In this document: positions 52,240 to 60,968 of the stretch, one piece after another
Position numbering within the stretch: position 1 is the first letter of the stretch
How the letters are laid out: each line of letters begins with the position of its first letter
DNA from: Nitrobacter sp051912485
GTDB lineage: Bacteria; Pseudomonadota; Alphaproteobacteria; Rhizobiales; Xanthobacteraceae
Assembly: GCF_051912485.1 (NCBI RefSeq)
Contig: NZ_CP196822.1
Coordinates: 3,534,001-3,598,000, forward strand
Length of the DNA stretch: 64,000 bases
Reading direction: 5' to 3'
Position numbers and translations under genes: made by a program
Notes under the pieces: model-generated
The model's database searches: none
The model's input: only the letters and a program-made list of their open reading frames with translations
Told to the model about the DNA's origin: nothing

Positions 52240-52932
52240 TTATTTGGTCAGACCAAGCCGGCCGAGAACCGCGTCGGTCAGGCGCGCGCAACGTTTCCCG
52301 GCGAAGGGAAATGCCTCCATCACGACCGGGCCGATCTTTTTCTCGACGTTCTCGCGCAACATCGCGCGGGCGCGATGAAGCCGTGTCTTCACGGTTTCCG
52401 GCTTGAGATCAAGGATCTCAGCGGTTTCCTCTACGTCCATTCCCTCGATTACGCGGGTGATGAAGACGATGCGGAACGCCTCCGGCAGTTCGTCAACCGC
52501 CTGCTCGACGATATGCTGCATTTCGCGCTGGGCCATGGTTTTTTCCGGATCATCGGAGGTGGCGGACACGGGAAACTGGATGATCTGGGCGTTCAGCACA
52601 CCCGGCTCCAGCGTGGTCCAGTCGACGGTCGGGCGCTGCCGCCGCAGCCGGCCAAGCGCCTCATTCATGGCGATGCGCGCTAGCCAGGTTGCGAGACGGG
52701 CGTCGCCACGAAAACTTTCGAGATGCGTGAAGGCGCGCACGTAGGTTTCCTGCACGACGTCCTCGGCCTCGCTGTCGTTGCGCAGGATGCCGCGGGCGAT
52801 CCGGTAGAGCTTGCGATTGTTCGCCTGCATGATGGCGCGGATGGCGCCTTCGTCACGCTCGCGGGCGCGGCGAACCAGTTCTAGGTCATCGGCGCCGGGG
52901 CCGACGACCAGCCGGGACTGAACCTGTTGCAT
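52240..52932 (-). CDS. ECF-type RNA polymerase sigma factor
   Basis: 230 aa from ATG 52932 (MQQVQSRLVVGPGADDLELV). Region 2 covers AIMQANNRKLYRIARGILRN, DSEAEDVVQETYVRAFTHLE and SFRGDARLATWLARIAMNEA; region 4 covers LPEAFRIVFITRVIEGMDVE and ETAEILDLKPETVKTRLHRA. It recognises alternative promoters, replacing the housekeeping sigma factor. No anti-sigma gene is adjacent on either side, so the mode of control is not visible. It is followed on the same strand by the DUF4142 and cupredoxin genes, which could be its targets. Confidence 0.9.
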   Translation of the reverse strand: MQQVQSRLVVGPGADDLELVRRARERDEGAIRAIMQANNRKLYRIARGILRNDSEAEDVVQETYVRAFTHLESFRGDARLATWLARIAMNEALGRLRRQRPTVDWTTLEPGVLNAQIIQFPVSATSDDPEKTMAQREMQHIVEQAVDELPEAFRIVFITRVIEGMDVEETAEILDLKPETVKTRLHRARAMLRENVEKKIGPVVMEAFPFAGKRCARLTDAVLGRLGLTK

Positions 52933-53110
52933 GCGCCTCGCTCCGATCTCAGGATACTCTACCTTCAGAGAGATGGATGCGGCAAAGTCGGTCAGGTTCC
53001 CAAGTCTACGCAAGTTAACCATAAATCCGCTGCTCCGGCGGATGACCAGCCAGCGCGTATTCCGCAAAGTGGATACCGTTTTGCGATCAGAATGCACGCC
53101 GTTATCGATT

Positions 53111-53162
53111 GGGAGCATTTTCTTTACGCGAACCGGATTTCACTTAGCCGGAAGATGCTCCC
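53111..53162. repeat. rhizobial REP-type palindromic repeat
   Basis: GGGAGCAT at the left is answered by ATGCTCCC at the right, around a conserved core with CGCGAACCGGATTTCACTT, the form scattered through Bradyrhizobium-type genomes. A related half-element lies at 53060-53095. The 376-bp gap between the sigma factor and 53309 otherwise shows no gene. Confidence 0.7.
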
Positions 53163-53308
53163 GGAGTGCAGCGCGTCGGCAACACTGGATTTGAATCTGA
53201 TTAGAGAGATCGCAGTCGTCTGGACAAAACACCGATCTCACTGGAGGCTGCACACTTGGGAATCGCACAAAGGTTCCTGCAGATTCGGGATCAACGCCGG
53301 GGCAGACA

Positions 53309-53767
53309 ATGAGGGTCGTGACAGGATTGCTCGCAGCGGTTCTTGTGCTGGGACATGTTGCTGCAAGTCACGCCGTGGTCCGGATCGGTGAGGATCGGGG
53401 CGGCCGAATCGGAACCTATGTCGATAGATTTCAGGACCTTCGGAACTCCGGCCAGTCCGTCATCATCGACGGACTATGCGCATCGGCCTGCACCATCGTT
53501 CTCGGCGCGGTTCCACACGACAGGATCTGCGTGACATCCCATGCCGCACTCGGATTTCACGCCGCCTGGGATATCGGATCCGACGGCCGGGCCGTGACCA
53601 ATCCTGAAGCGACCCACATGCTGTATCTGATGTACCCTTCCGCAGTCCGGCGCTGGATCCAACAGCGCGGCGGTTTGACCCGGCGCATGATCTTCCTGCG
53701 CGGACGCCAGCTCGCTGATATGTACCGTCCATGCTACCTTAACGCGCAGGCATCATCGGCGCACTAA
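53309..53767 (+). CDS. exported protein with ClpP/crotonase-like active-site pattern
   Basis: 152 aa. A signal peptide (TGLLAAVLVLGHVAASHA) precedes YVDRFQDLRNSGQSVIIDGL, CASACTIVLGAVPHDRICVT and HAALGFHAAWDI. The S-A-C-T turn followed by an LGFHAA helix resembles the nucleophile elbow and His region of ClpP/SppA-like serine proteases found as small periplasmic proteins in Bradyrhizobium. The catalytic assignment is inference. It ends LTRRMIFLRGRQLADMYRPC. It is monocistronic on the plus strand. Confidence 0.6.
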   Translation: MRVVTGLLAAVLVLGHVAASHAVVRIGEDRGGRIGTYVDRFQDLRNSGQSVIIDGLCASACTIVLGAVPHDRICVTSHAALGFHAAWDIGSDGRAVTNPEATHMLYLMYPSAVRRWIQQRGGLTRRMIFLRGRQLADMYRPCYLNAQASSAH

Positions 53768-53923
53768 CCCTCGGCAACGTGGCCCATTCATCACAACGTG
53801 ATCGCAGGCGGTTGCGCTTGCCTTGAGGGCGCGACTGGCCTTATCTGAAACCTCACCGGGGTCGGCAGGCGGTGCGCCCGTCGACGGCCGACGAATTGAT
53901 CCTTCACGGGAATTGCGAAAATC

Positions 53924-54097
53924 ATGCAGCGCCCGGCGCAACTGGCGGCTTCGCAACGGGGGATCGCCTCCACGATCGTAACAGGCAGCGCAGCCGCTGC
54001 TGTGGCGCTGCTGCTCGGAACGCTGGCACTCTGGGCGCACTACGGAACCGCGGTGTTCTTCGAGATGCTTGCCTCCGGCATCGCCGCCTGCTTCTAG
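53924..54097 (+). CDS. small single-helix membrane protein, 57 aa
   Basis: The frame starts with ATG 53924 (MQRPAQLAASQRGIASTIV) and has one hydrophobic helix (AAAAVALLLGTLALWAHYG) followed by TAVFFEMLASGIAACF. It ends 9 bp before the SCO1 gene on the same strand. The position suggests a small accessory of copper delivery or oxidase assembly, but that is inference from neighbourhood only. Confidence 0.6.
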   Translation: MQRPAQLAASQRGIASTIVTGSAAAAVALLLGTLALWAHYGTAVFFEMLASGIAACF

Positions 54098-54106
54098 GGA
54101 CATCTG

Positions 54107-54715
54107 ATGACAAATCGAGCTACCCGCCCGCTAATTGTGTTTGCGGCTTTCGCCGGCAGCCTGGCAATTGGTCTCACGGCGGTGCTGTGGCTCGGCGGCG
54201 GCCTGACTGGCGGCGGCTTGGTCGGCAAGTCCGCGCCGGCGTCGATCGGCGGTCCGTTCCAACTGACCGACCAGACCGGCCAGACCGTCACCGAAAAGGA
54301 TCTGGTGGGCCGTCCGACGATCATCTTCTTCGGCTATACCCATTGTCCCGACGTCTGCCCGACCTCGCTGTTCGAAATGTCGGAGGTGCTGCGGGCGATG
54401 GGCAAGGATGCCGACCGCATCAATGCCTATTTCGTTACGGTCGATCCGGAGCGCGACACCCAGGCCGCGATGAAGGAGTATCTTTCAAGCTTCGATCCGC
54501 ACCTGAAAGGCTTGACCGGCGATGCGGCTGCGGTCGGGAAGATCGTGTCCGGATATCGGGTCTTCGCCAAAAAGAGTCCGCTGAAGGATGGCGGTTATTC
54601 AATGGATCATACGGCGCTGATCTATCTGATGGATCGCGACGGCCACTTCGTCTCGCCGTTCAATCTCAGCCGTTCGCCCGAAGCGGCAGCCGCCGACCTG
54701 AAGCGCTATCTGTAA
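54107..54715 (+). CDS. SCO1/SenC-family copper chaperone
   Basis: 202 aa. An N-terminal membrane anchor (LIVFAAFAGSLAIGLTAVLW) precedes a thioredoxin fold. The copper-binding CxxxC lies in FFGYTHCPDVCPTSLFEM (about residue 82), the distal His in YSMDHTALIYLMD (about 166), and the SCO-typical VTVDPERDT follows the CxxxC. It delivers copper to the Cu-A site of cytochrome oxidase, or acts as a thiol-disulfide reductase, in the periplasm. It is preceded by a small membrane protein gene and overlaps the convergent glycosyltransferase gene by 10 bp. Confidence 0.93.
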   Translation: MTNRATRPLIVFAAFAGSLAIGLTAVLWLGGGLTGGGLVGKSAPASIGGPFQLTDQTGQTVTEKDLVGRPTIIFFGYTHCPDVCPTSLFEMSEVLRAMGKDADRINAYFVTVDPERDTQAAMKEYLSSFDPHLKGLTGDAAAVGKIVSGYRVFAKKSPLKDGGYSMDHTALIYLMDRDGHFVSPFNLSRSPEAAAADLKRYL

Positions 54716-56757
54716 CGCCGCCGCCGTTCGGTGGCCATGGCGCGGGGGGTCTGCGAGGTAGCGTTTGACCGAGTTCGCGGGGACAGGCCGTGCTCGGTCT
54801 TCTCCCATCGGTAGGGTTCGGTCAGCAGTTGATACAGTGCGCGCCACGCCGCGATCGAAAGACAGGCCCAATAGACCGGCGTCAGTGCCAGGATCCAGCC
54901 CTGCCGCAATTGCCCGCGCCGCGCGAGGCCCATCAGACCGACCACAATCGTTGAGACGAACCCGGCGACGATTGTGGTCAGGTACAGCGGCGTGACCGGG
55001 CTCGCGGCGAATTCCTCTGTCACTCCGCCGGAACGCGCCAGCAGTTCGACCGCCATATTGACTGCGAGAATCGGAAAGGTCAGCGCCGTCAGCACGTTGC
55101 CTCCGACGACGGCGTTCAGCGTAAAAAAACCCTTCGCGCCCGCATCCCTCCACAGCCGCCAGGGCCGGCGCATGTGCACGCTCCAAGTCTGCATCCAACC
55201 CTTCATCCAGCGCGAACGCTGGCGTAACCATCCACCGAAACGCGCCGGCGCCTCCTCGAAGGTTGTCGACGCGAAGGTGGTCGACCGGTAGCCGAAGCGC
55301 GCCAGCCGGAATCCGAGGTCGGCGTCCTCAGTGACATTGTAGGCATCCCAGCCGCCGACCTCGCGAAGGACCGCGGTGCGGAAGTGGTTCGACGATCCGC
55401 CGAGCGGCAGCGGCACGCCGAATGACGCGAGCCCCGGAAGGAAGACGTCGAACTGACCGGCATATTCAGCCGCGAACATGCGCGAGAGCCAGCTGTCCGA
55501 CTGATTTTCGATGCAGAGGCTGGCCTGGGCGCAGGCCACGTCATTGCCCTGAATGCGAAATGCGTCGAGCGCGGCGCGGAGTTGACCCGGATCGGGATGG
55601 TCTTCGGCGTCGAACACGGCGGTGAAGCTGCCGCGCACGAACGGCAGCGCGCAATTCAGCGCCTTCGGCTTGGTGCGCGGCCCTTCCGCCGGGGCGAGCA
55701 GGATCTGGACATGCGGCATCGGGCCGAGCCTTGCAAGGGCGGCGCGGGTTTCGAGATCGTCGAGCTCGATCACGATGATGACGTCGAGCTTTTCACGCGG
55801 GTAGTCGAGGGCGCCGATGGCCTGCATCAGCGGTGCGACCGATGCCGCCTCGCGGTACAGCGCCGCGATCACGGTATAGACCGGCAAACGGCCGTCAGGG
55901 ATGCGCGGCAGTCGCACATTGGGGCGGGGTGGCCTCAAGCTGGCCGCGAGCCGCAGGCCGATGAATGCAAGAAACCATACCGCCAGCACGCTGCTCCAGA
56001 TATCCAGGGCGGAGGTTGGCATCAGCGTCACTATGCCGGCGAGGGCGCCGGTCTGCGCGAGGCGCCGCACTGCCCGCATCCCGGCGGGGACACCATCGGC
56101 AATTGGCGCGGCGGAGAGGGCCGGGAATCGTCGGCCGAGCGCATCCGCGGCGGACCGGCCGAGCGCGTCGCCTGCCTCCTGCCGCAGCAGGAACTGATTG
56201 AGGTCTCGCGTCGATATCAGACAGATCCGATCGCATAATGATGGATATGCGGCGACCAGGCGGCAGAGCCGTCGCGCGCCGAACCCGCGCGGTGCGACGG
56301 CCCAGATCAACTGCCCATGCCGGCGCAGCGGAAGCAGCCCATGTTGCGCGGCGCGGGACAGATGACGATCAGACAAAAGGCAATCGCCGCGGGAAGCGTC
56401 TGCGAATGTCTCGATCGCAAGACCGGTGTGAAAGGAAAGTGCTTGCAGGTAGGCGTCTTCATCGATGACACCCGATCGGATCAGCGCCTGATCCGCTCCA
56501 ACTCCCACCTCGCGGCCGCGCGCCTCGGCCGCGCTCAGCAAGGCTGGGGCGAGAACGTGCCGCAGGCAATCCAGCTCGCTCGGGGGACCCGACTCCGGGT
56601 CACACAGCCAGTTGTCATTGCTCGATTGCGGGATGTGAATGACGCCGACGGGCGACTGCGGGAGCGGCGACTCCGCAGGCACGGCGCGGCCGGACGCGGC
56701 GGCCCAGCCGCCATCCTCGACACGATCCCGCCTGCCCAAGTAACGCCCCCAAGCCAC
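54706..56757 (-). CDS. family 2 glycosyltransferase, membrane-bound, with N-terminal MshEN-like region
   Basis: 683 aa with GTG 56757 as apparent start; the exact start is uncertain. Residues about 60-200 (YLQALSFHTGLAIETFADAS, LPLRRHGQLIWAVAPRGFGA) resemble the MshEN/GspE-N domain joined to some processive glycosyltransferases. A membrane helix follows (LDIWSSVLAVWFLAFIGLRL), then a GT2 core: VYTVIAALYREAASVAPLMQ, the DxD-like TAVFDAEDHPDP, the catalytic NVTEDADLGFRLARFGY, and QRSRWMKGWMQTWSVH (QxxRW). At least three C-terminal membrane helices complete it. Polysaccharide synthesis and export at the inner membrane is likely; the polymer is unknown. Confidence 0.88.
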   Translation of the reverse strand: MAWGRYLGRRDRVEDGGWAAASGRAVPAESPLPQSPVGVIHIPQSSNDNWLCDPESGPPSELDCLRHVLAPALLSAAEARGREVGVGADQALIRSGVIDEDAYLQALSFHTGLAIETFADASRGDCLLSDRHLSRAAQHGLLPLRRHGQLIWAVAPRGFGARRLCRLVAAYPSLCDRICLISTRDLNQFLLRQEAGDALGRSAADALGRRFPALSAAPIADGVPAGMRAVRRLAQTGALAGIVTLMPTSALDIWSSVLAVWFLAFIGLRLAASLRPPRPNVRLPRIPDGRLPVYTVIAALYREAASVAPLMQAIGALDYPREKLDVIIVIELDDLETRAALARLGPMPHVQILLAPAEGPRTKPKALNCALPFVRGSFTAVFDAEDHPDPGQLRAALDAFRIQGNDVACAQASLCIENQSDSWLSRMFAAEYAGQFDVFLPGLASFGVPLPLGGSSNHFRTAVLREVGGWDAYNVTEDADLGFRLARFGYRSTTFASTTFEEAPARFGGWLRQRSRWMKGWMQTWSVHMRRPWRLWRDAGAKGFFTLNAVVGGNVLTALTFPILAVNMAVELLARSGGVTEEFAASPVTPLYLTTIVAGFVSTIVVGLMGLARRGQLRQGWILALTPVYWACLSIAAWRALYQLLTEPYRWEKTEHGLSPRTRSNATSQTPRAMATERRRRYR

Positions 56758-56820
56758 AAACGATACTCGCGTCTCGCTCCGGATGGTTTATAAGACCCTC
56801 CGTCCGAAAAGCCGCGGTCA

Positions 56821-57741
56821 ATGCAACCACAGATTACCGTCTCCGCCAACGAAAGATTGATCCGCCGCCGTGCGACCACGCTGGGTTGCCTGCTGATCGC
56901 CTGCGCCATGCTGGTTTCAGGCGCAGCAATCAACGGTGCGCGCGCACAGACAGCGGCGAAGACCGCGGCCGTCGCGCCACAGGCGGTGCCGGGCTTCTGG
57001 GATCCGCGCCGCCGTCCGGACCGCCCCGATCTGTCCCGCCTAACCGTGATCCGGTTTCTGACCGAGACCGACTATCCGCCCTTCAACTTCACCGGTCCCG
57101 ACGGCAATCCGGCCGGCTTCAATGTCGATCTGGCGCGCGCCCTGTGCGAGGAGATCAAGGTCACCTGCACGATTCAGATGCGGCGCTTCGAGACGCTGGT
57201 GGACGCGCTCACCAGCAACCGTGGCGATGCCATCATCGCCTCGCTCGCGGTAACGCCGGAGCTGCGCAAGCGAGTGGATGTCACCGATCCGTATTATCGA
57301 GCGCCGGCACGATTCGTGTCGCGGCGCGACGCCGTGATGGCGGAGGTGCGTCCGGAATACCTCGAGGGCAAGAAGGTCGGCGTGATCGCCGGGTCGGCGC
57401 ACGGGGCCTATCTCAAGGCTCTTTTCACCGACGCCGAACTGCACACCTATCCGAACGACGAGACGCTGCGGCAGGCGCTGCGGCGGGGCGACGTCGACTT
57501 CATTTTTGGCGATGCCATTGCGCTCGCATTCTGGATCAACGGCACCGATTCGGAAAACTGCTGCGCGTTCAGCGGCGGACCCTTTATCGAAAGCCGCTAT
57601 TTCGGCGAAGGCATCAGCATCACCGTGAAAAAGGGCAATGACGTGCTGCGCCAGGCGTTGAACTGGGCGCTGTTCCGGATCTGGGAAAAAGGCCGCTATA
57701 CCGACCTGTGGCTGCGGTATTTTTCCGTCAGCCCGTTTTAG
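56821..57741 (+). CDS. family 3 periplasmic amino-acid-type binding protein
   Basis: 306 aa. The signal region is long (LGCLLIACAMLVSGAAINGA, cut near ARAQ). The mature domain has the SBP_bac_3 order: RFLTETDYPPFNFTGPDGNP, AGFNVDLARALCEEIKVTCT, GDAIIASLAVTPELRKRVDV and TDPYYRAPARFVSRRDAVMA. The last strands include NDVLRQALNWALFRIWEKGR. It binds a small solute, probably an amino acid, for an ABC importer, but no permease or ATPase gene is adjacent, so it may be a stand-alone or sensor-type protein. Confidence 0.9.
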   Translation: MQPQITVSANERLIRRRATTLGCLLIACAMLVSGAAINGARAQTAAKTAAVAPQAVPGFWDPRRRPDRPDLSRLTVIRFLTETDYPPFNFTGPDGNPAGFNVDLARALCEEIKVTCTIQMRRFETLVDALTSNRGDAIIASLAVTPELRKRVDVTDPYYRAPARFVSRRDAVMAEVRPEYLEGKKVGVIAGSAHGAYLKALFTDAELHTYPNDETLRQALRRGDVDFIFGDAIALAFWINGTDSENCCAFSGGPFIESRYFGEGISITVKKGNDVLRQALNWALFRIWEKGRYTDLWLRYFSVSPF

Positions 57742-57789
57742 AGCATGATCCCGAAAAGTGGGAACCGGTTTTCGGAGAAGATGATGCTC
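57741..57789. repeat. rhizobial REP-type palindromic repeat
   Basis: It begins GAGCATGATC, contains GAAAAGTGGGAACCGGTTTTC and ends GATGATGCTC, a palindromic unit of the same class as at 53111-53162. It begins at the last base of the upstream stop codon and may act as a transcriptional end or stability hairpin between the binding-protein gene and lysS. Confidence 0.75.
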
Positions 57790-57846
57790 AATCATAAAGG
57801 ATAAGGCTGGCGCAGCGGACGATGCCGCGCGCCATGGGGAGTTGAG

Positions 57847-59478
57847 ATGTCAGACGTGATATCAGCGAGTGATCTGCGCACGCTCGCCGAGCAATCCAAT
57901 GCGTGGCCGTTCGAGCAGGCGAAACAGATCGTCGTGCGCCTGAAGAAGGCGCCAAAAGATGAGGTGCTGTTCGAAACCGGCTACGGCCCCTCCGGATTGC
58001 CGCATATCGGCACCTTCGGCGAGGTCGCGCGCACCACCATGGTGCGTCACGCCTTCCGCGTGCTGACCGAAGACAGGATCAAGACACGGCTGCTGGCGTT
58101 TTCCGACGACATGGACGGCCTGCGCAAGGTGCCGGACAATGTGCCCAACAAGGAGCTGCTGGCGCAGGATCTCGGCAAGCCGCTGACGCAGGTTCGCGAT
58201 CCCTTCGGCACCCATCCGAGCTTCGGCGAGCACAACAACGCTCGGCTGCGCGCCTTCCTCGACACCTTCGGCTTCGATTACGAATTCGCCAGTTCGACGG
58301 CCTACTACACCTCGGGCCGCTTCGACGCCACGCTTCTGAAGGTGCTCGAAAACATCGACAAGGTGATGGCGATCATGCTGCCATCCCTGCGCGAGGAGCG
58401 CGCGGCGAGTTATTCGCCATTCCTGCCCATTTGCCCACGCACCGGCTTGGTGCTGCAGGTGCCGATCGTCGCCCATGATGCCAAGGCCGGCACGGTTTCC
58501 TACGACGACCCCGAAACCGGGGAGCGGGTCACGGTCCCCGTCACCGGCGGTCACTGCAAGCTGCAATGGAAGCCGGACTGGGCGATGCGCTGGACCGCGC
58601 TCGGCGTCGATTATGAGATGGCCGGCAAGGACCTGATCGATTCAGTCAAGCTGTCGGGCAAGATCTGCTCCGCGCTCGGCGGGACGCCGCCGGAAGGCTT
58701 CAACTACGAACTGTTTCTCGACGACAAGGGCCAGAAGATTTCCAAATCGAAGGGCAACGGGCTCACGATCGACGAATGGCTGCGCTATGCCTCGCCGGAA
58801 TCGCTGTCGCTGTTCATGTATCGCGAGCCGAAGGCGGCGAAGCGGCTATATTTCGACGTGATCCCGCGCAACGTCGACGACTACCAGCAGTTTCTCGAAG
58901 GCTATCCGCGTCAGGATGCAAGGCAGCAGCTCGCCAACCCGGTCTGGCACATTCATGCCGGCCGCCCGCCTGCGGCCGACATGCCGGTCACGTTCCAGTT
59001 GCTGCTGACGCTTGTGTCGTCATCGAACGCGGAGAATGCCGAAACCCTGTGGGGCTTCATCGGCCGCTACCGGCCCGGCGTCACGCCGCAGACCCATCCG
59101 AAGCTGGATGCGCTGGTCGGCTATGCCATCAACTATTACCGCGACTTCGTCGCGCCGACGAAAACGTTCCGCAAGCCGACCGAGAATGAGCGCGCAGCGC
59201 TGTCCGACCTTCGCGATGCACTGTCGCAACTGCCCGCTGATACCTCGGCCGAAGACATTCAGAACGCGGTCTATGAGATCGGCCGCCGCGAACCCTTCCT
59301 CAACCACAAGAAGCTGGCCAAGGACGGCCGCCCCGGCGTCTCGCTCGACTGGTTCAACATGCTCTATCAAGTGCTGCTCGGCCAGGAGAAGGGACCGCGC
59401 TTCGGCTCGTTCGTCGCGGTCTACGGCTTACAGAACGCCATCGCGATGATCGACGGCACCCTGGCGCGGGCGGCGTAA
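57847..59478 (+). CDS. lysS: class I lysyl-tRNA synthetase
   Basis: 543 aa. The class I signatures are visible: the HIGH-type motif GPSGLPHIGTFGEVAR (about residue 43) and the KMSKS-type motif DDKGQKISKSKGNGLTI (about 300). Between them lie the Cys-free lysine-specific segments DDMDGLRKVPDNVP and WKPDWAMRWTALGVDYEMAG. The all-helical anticodon-binding C-terminus ends VYGLQNAIAMIDGTLARA. It charges tRNA-Lys with lysine. Class I LysRS is found in Archaea and a subset of bacteria including alphaproteobacteria, which fits the proposed host. Confidence 0.96.
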   Translation: MSDVISASDLRTLAEQSNAWPFEQAKQIVVRLKKAPKDEVLFETGYGPSGLPHIGTFGEVARTTMVRHAFRVLTEDRIKTRLLAFSDDMDGLRKVPDNVPNKELLAQDLGKPLTQVRDPFGTHPSFGEHNNARLRAFLDTFGFDYEFASSTAYYTSGRFDATLLKVLENIDKVMAIMLPSLREERAASYSPFLPICPRTGLVLQVPIVAHDAKAGTVSYDDPETGERVTVPVTGGHCKLQWKPDWAMRWTALGVDYEMAGKDLIDSVKLSGKICSALGGTPPEGFNYELFLDDKGQKISKSKGNGLTIDEWLRYASPESLSLFMYREPKAAKRLYFDVIPRNVDDYQQFLEGYPRQDARQQLANPVWHIHAGRPPAADMPVTFQLLLTLVSSSNAENAETLWGFIGRYRPGVTPQTHPKLDALVGYAINYYRDFVAPTKTFRKPTENERAALSDLRDALSQLPADTSAEDIQNAVYEIGRREPFLNHKKLAKDGRPGVSLDWFNMLYQVLLGQEKGPRFGSFVAVYGLQNAIAMIDGTLARAA

Positions 59479-59771
59479 CGTCTTTCCAATTCCCGCCAGT
59501 TCGGCCAGCACCGGTGTAACGCTTCGATACCTTCTCACAGGATTGTCAGCTGCCAGCCGGTGCTAGCGGCGGTTTTGCATCCGAGTGTTGTTTTCCGGTG
59601 ATTTACTTTGTTTGCGGGATTTTCTTTGAATACGGTCGCAGCGCCGCGCGTCACGGCCGCCGAAACAGACCGAGTCACGAACCCGGCTGACAACACGTCG
59701 GCAAAACGCACAGGTACCCTGATGATCTCCGAATGTGACGGATGCGGCGGCGGTGCAATTTGGAGCGAAGG

Positions 59772-60290
59772 ATGTTGACGAAGACTGCGGTGGCATTGGC
59801 CGCCACGATCGGAGCGAGCTTGCTCGGTATTGCGTCGGCCGAGGCGAGGCCAGATGCTGTGAGCTATCGCAGTGACTATGCGCCGGGCACGATCGTCGTA
59901 AAGACGAAGGAGCGTCGGCTCTACCTGATCGTCGATCAGGATCGTGCGATCCGCTATCCCGTCGGCGTCGGCAAGGCCGGCAAGCAATGGGCGGGCACCG
60001 CGCAAATCGAAGGCAAGTATCGCGAGCCCGCATGGGCGCCGCCGGCGGACGTGAAGCGCGACAATCCGAATATTCCGGACGTGATCGCCGGCGGCTCGCC
60101 GTCGAATCCGATGGGCGTTGCGGCGATGACGCTGTCCGGCGGCGGACAATACGCCATTCACGGCACCAACCGGCCAGCGACGGTCGGTCATTTCGTGTCC
60201 TATGGCTGCATCCGCATGTACAACGACGACATCGACGACCTCTACCGGCGCGTTTCGATTGGAACGCCGGTGGTGGTGACACAGCGCTGA
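59772..60290 (+). CDS. L,D-transpeptidase (YkuD domain)
   Basis: 172 aa from ATG 59772, which has GGAG upstream. A signal peptide (ALAATIGASLLGIASAEA) is followed by a compact YkuD domain: GTIVVKTKERRLYLIVDQDR, YPVGVGKAGKQWAGTAQI and the catalytic block AIHGTNRPATVGHFVSYGCI with His and the nucleophile Cys in SYGCIRMYN. It would make 3-3 cross-links or anchor lipoproteins to peptidoglycan in the periplasm. It is a single-gene unit. Confidence 0.93.
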   Translation: MLTKTAVALAATIGASLLGIASAEARPDAVSYRSDYAPGTIVVKTKERRLYLIVDQDRAIRYPVGVGKAGKQWAGTAQIEGKYREPAWAPPADVKRDNPNIPDVIAGGSPSNPMGVAAMTLSGGGQYAIHGTNRPATVGHFVSYGCIRMYNDDIDDLYRRVSIGTPVVVTQR

Positions 60291-60309
60291 TTGTAAACAC
60301 ATTCACCGG

Positions 60310-60897
60310 TCATTGCGAGCTCGCGCTGGTGCACCAGCGTCCGCGATGCCCGCCGTGGTAGGCGCGGGCGTGACCGCTCGCCAGCATCGCGGCCGAGACG
60401 TCTGGCGTCCGCACCGTGGCAGCATCAGCAACGATGCGCCCGTGATATTTGTCAGGACCGATATTGTAGATCGTGATTCCACCCTCGCCGAGCAGATCGT
60501 GCAGCCGGGCACTCGCGGCTTTCGCCAGCCGCAGTTCTTCGGGACAAGCGGCCTTCATTTCCGCCGCGTCGATGCCGCGCAACCGCACCCGCGTCGTCAT
60601 GTCGAGACCGGGCCACAGATGAACCAGCGCCTCGAAGGTATCGCCGTCGATCGTCCTGACAACGTCGACCGGGTGCCGCACCCCCGAATTGGCGGCACCA
60701 GCCCAGATCGCACGCGTGTCAGTCTCGGACGGCAGCGACGTTTGGTTAACGACCGCCGGCGGCCAGTGCACCCAGCTCCGAATCGGCAGCATCGTGCCCG
60801 CCACCACCCCCAAAATGAAGATCCAGGGCAGGATCGGCGATAGCCGGTTGCGCCAGCGCGGCCCTGACGATGCATTTATTCTGGTATATGGGTACAT
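60310..60897 (-). CDS. thermonuclease (SNase)-family protein
   Basis: 195 aa. One N-terminal helix (LSPILPWIFILGVVAGTMLP) anchors or exports it. The SNase domain shows DVVRTIDGDTFEALVHLWPG, TRVRLRGIDAAEMKAACPEE and KYHGRIVADAATV, with the metal-site Asp and the catalytic Arg in RLRGID. It cleaves DNA or RNA with Ca2+. The ATG at 60897 lies inside a 15-bp repeat that flanks the IS1595 element, so its natural upstream region has been displaced by about 2 kb. Confidence 0.88.
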   Translation of the reverse strand: MYPYTRINASSGPRWRNRLSPILPWIFILGVVAGTMLPIRSWVHWPPAVVNQTSLPSETDTRAIWAGAANSGVRHPVDVVRTIDGDTFEALVHLWPGLDMTTRVRLRGIDAAEMKAACPEELRLAKAASARLHDLLGEGGITIYNIGPDKYHGRIVADAATVRTPDVSAAMLASGHARAYHGGHRGRWCTSASSQ

Positions 60898-60902
60898 ATT
60901 CC
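60888..60902. repeat. left direct repeat flanking the IS1595 element
   Basis: ATGGGTACATATTCC, identical to 62947-62961. It contains, on the minus strand, the start codon of the thermonuclease gene. Confidence 0.85.
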
Positions 60903-60913
60903 CAATTATATAC

Positions 60914-60941
60914 TTGACACCACAAACGCTAGGTATATGGT
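60914..60941 (+). promoter_or_regulatory. putative transposase promoter
   Basis: TTGACA at 60914-60919 and TATGGT at 60936-60941 with a 16-bp spacer, 27 bp upstream of the transposase ATG. The -35 box lies inside the terminal inverted repeat. Confidence 0.5.
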
Positions 60942-60968
60942 CCGGCTATCGAAACCGGATTGATTGCA

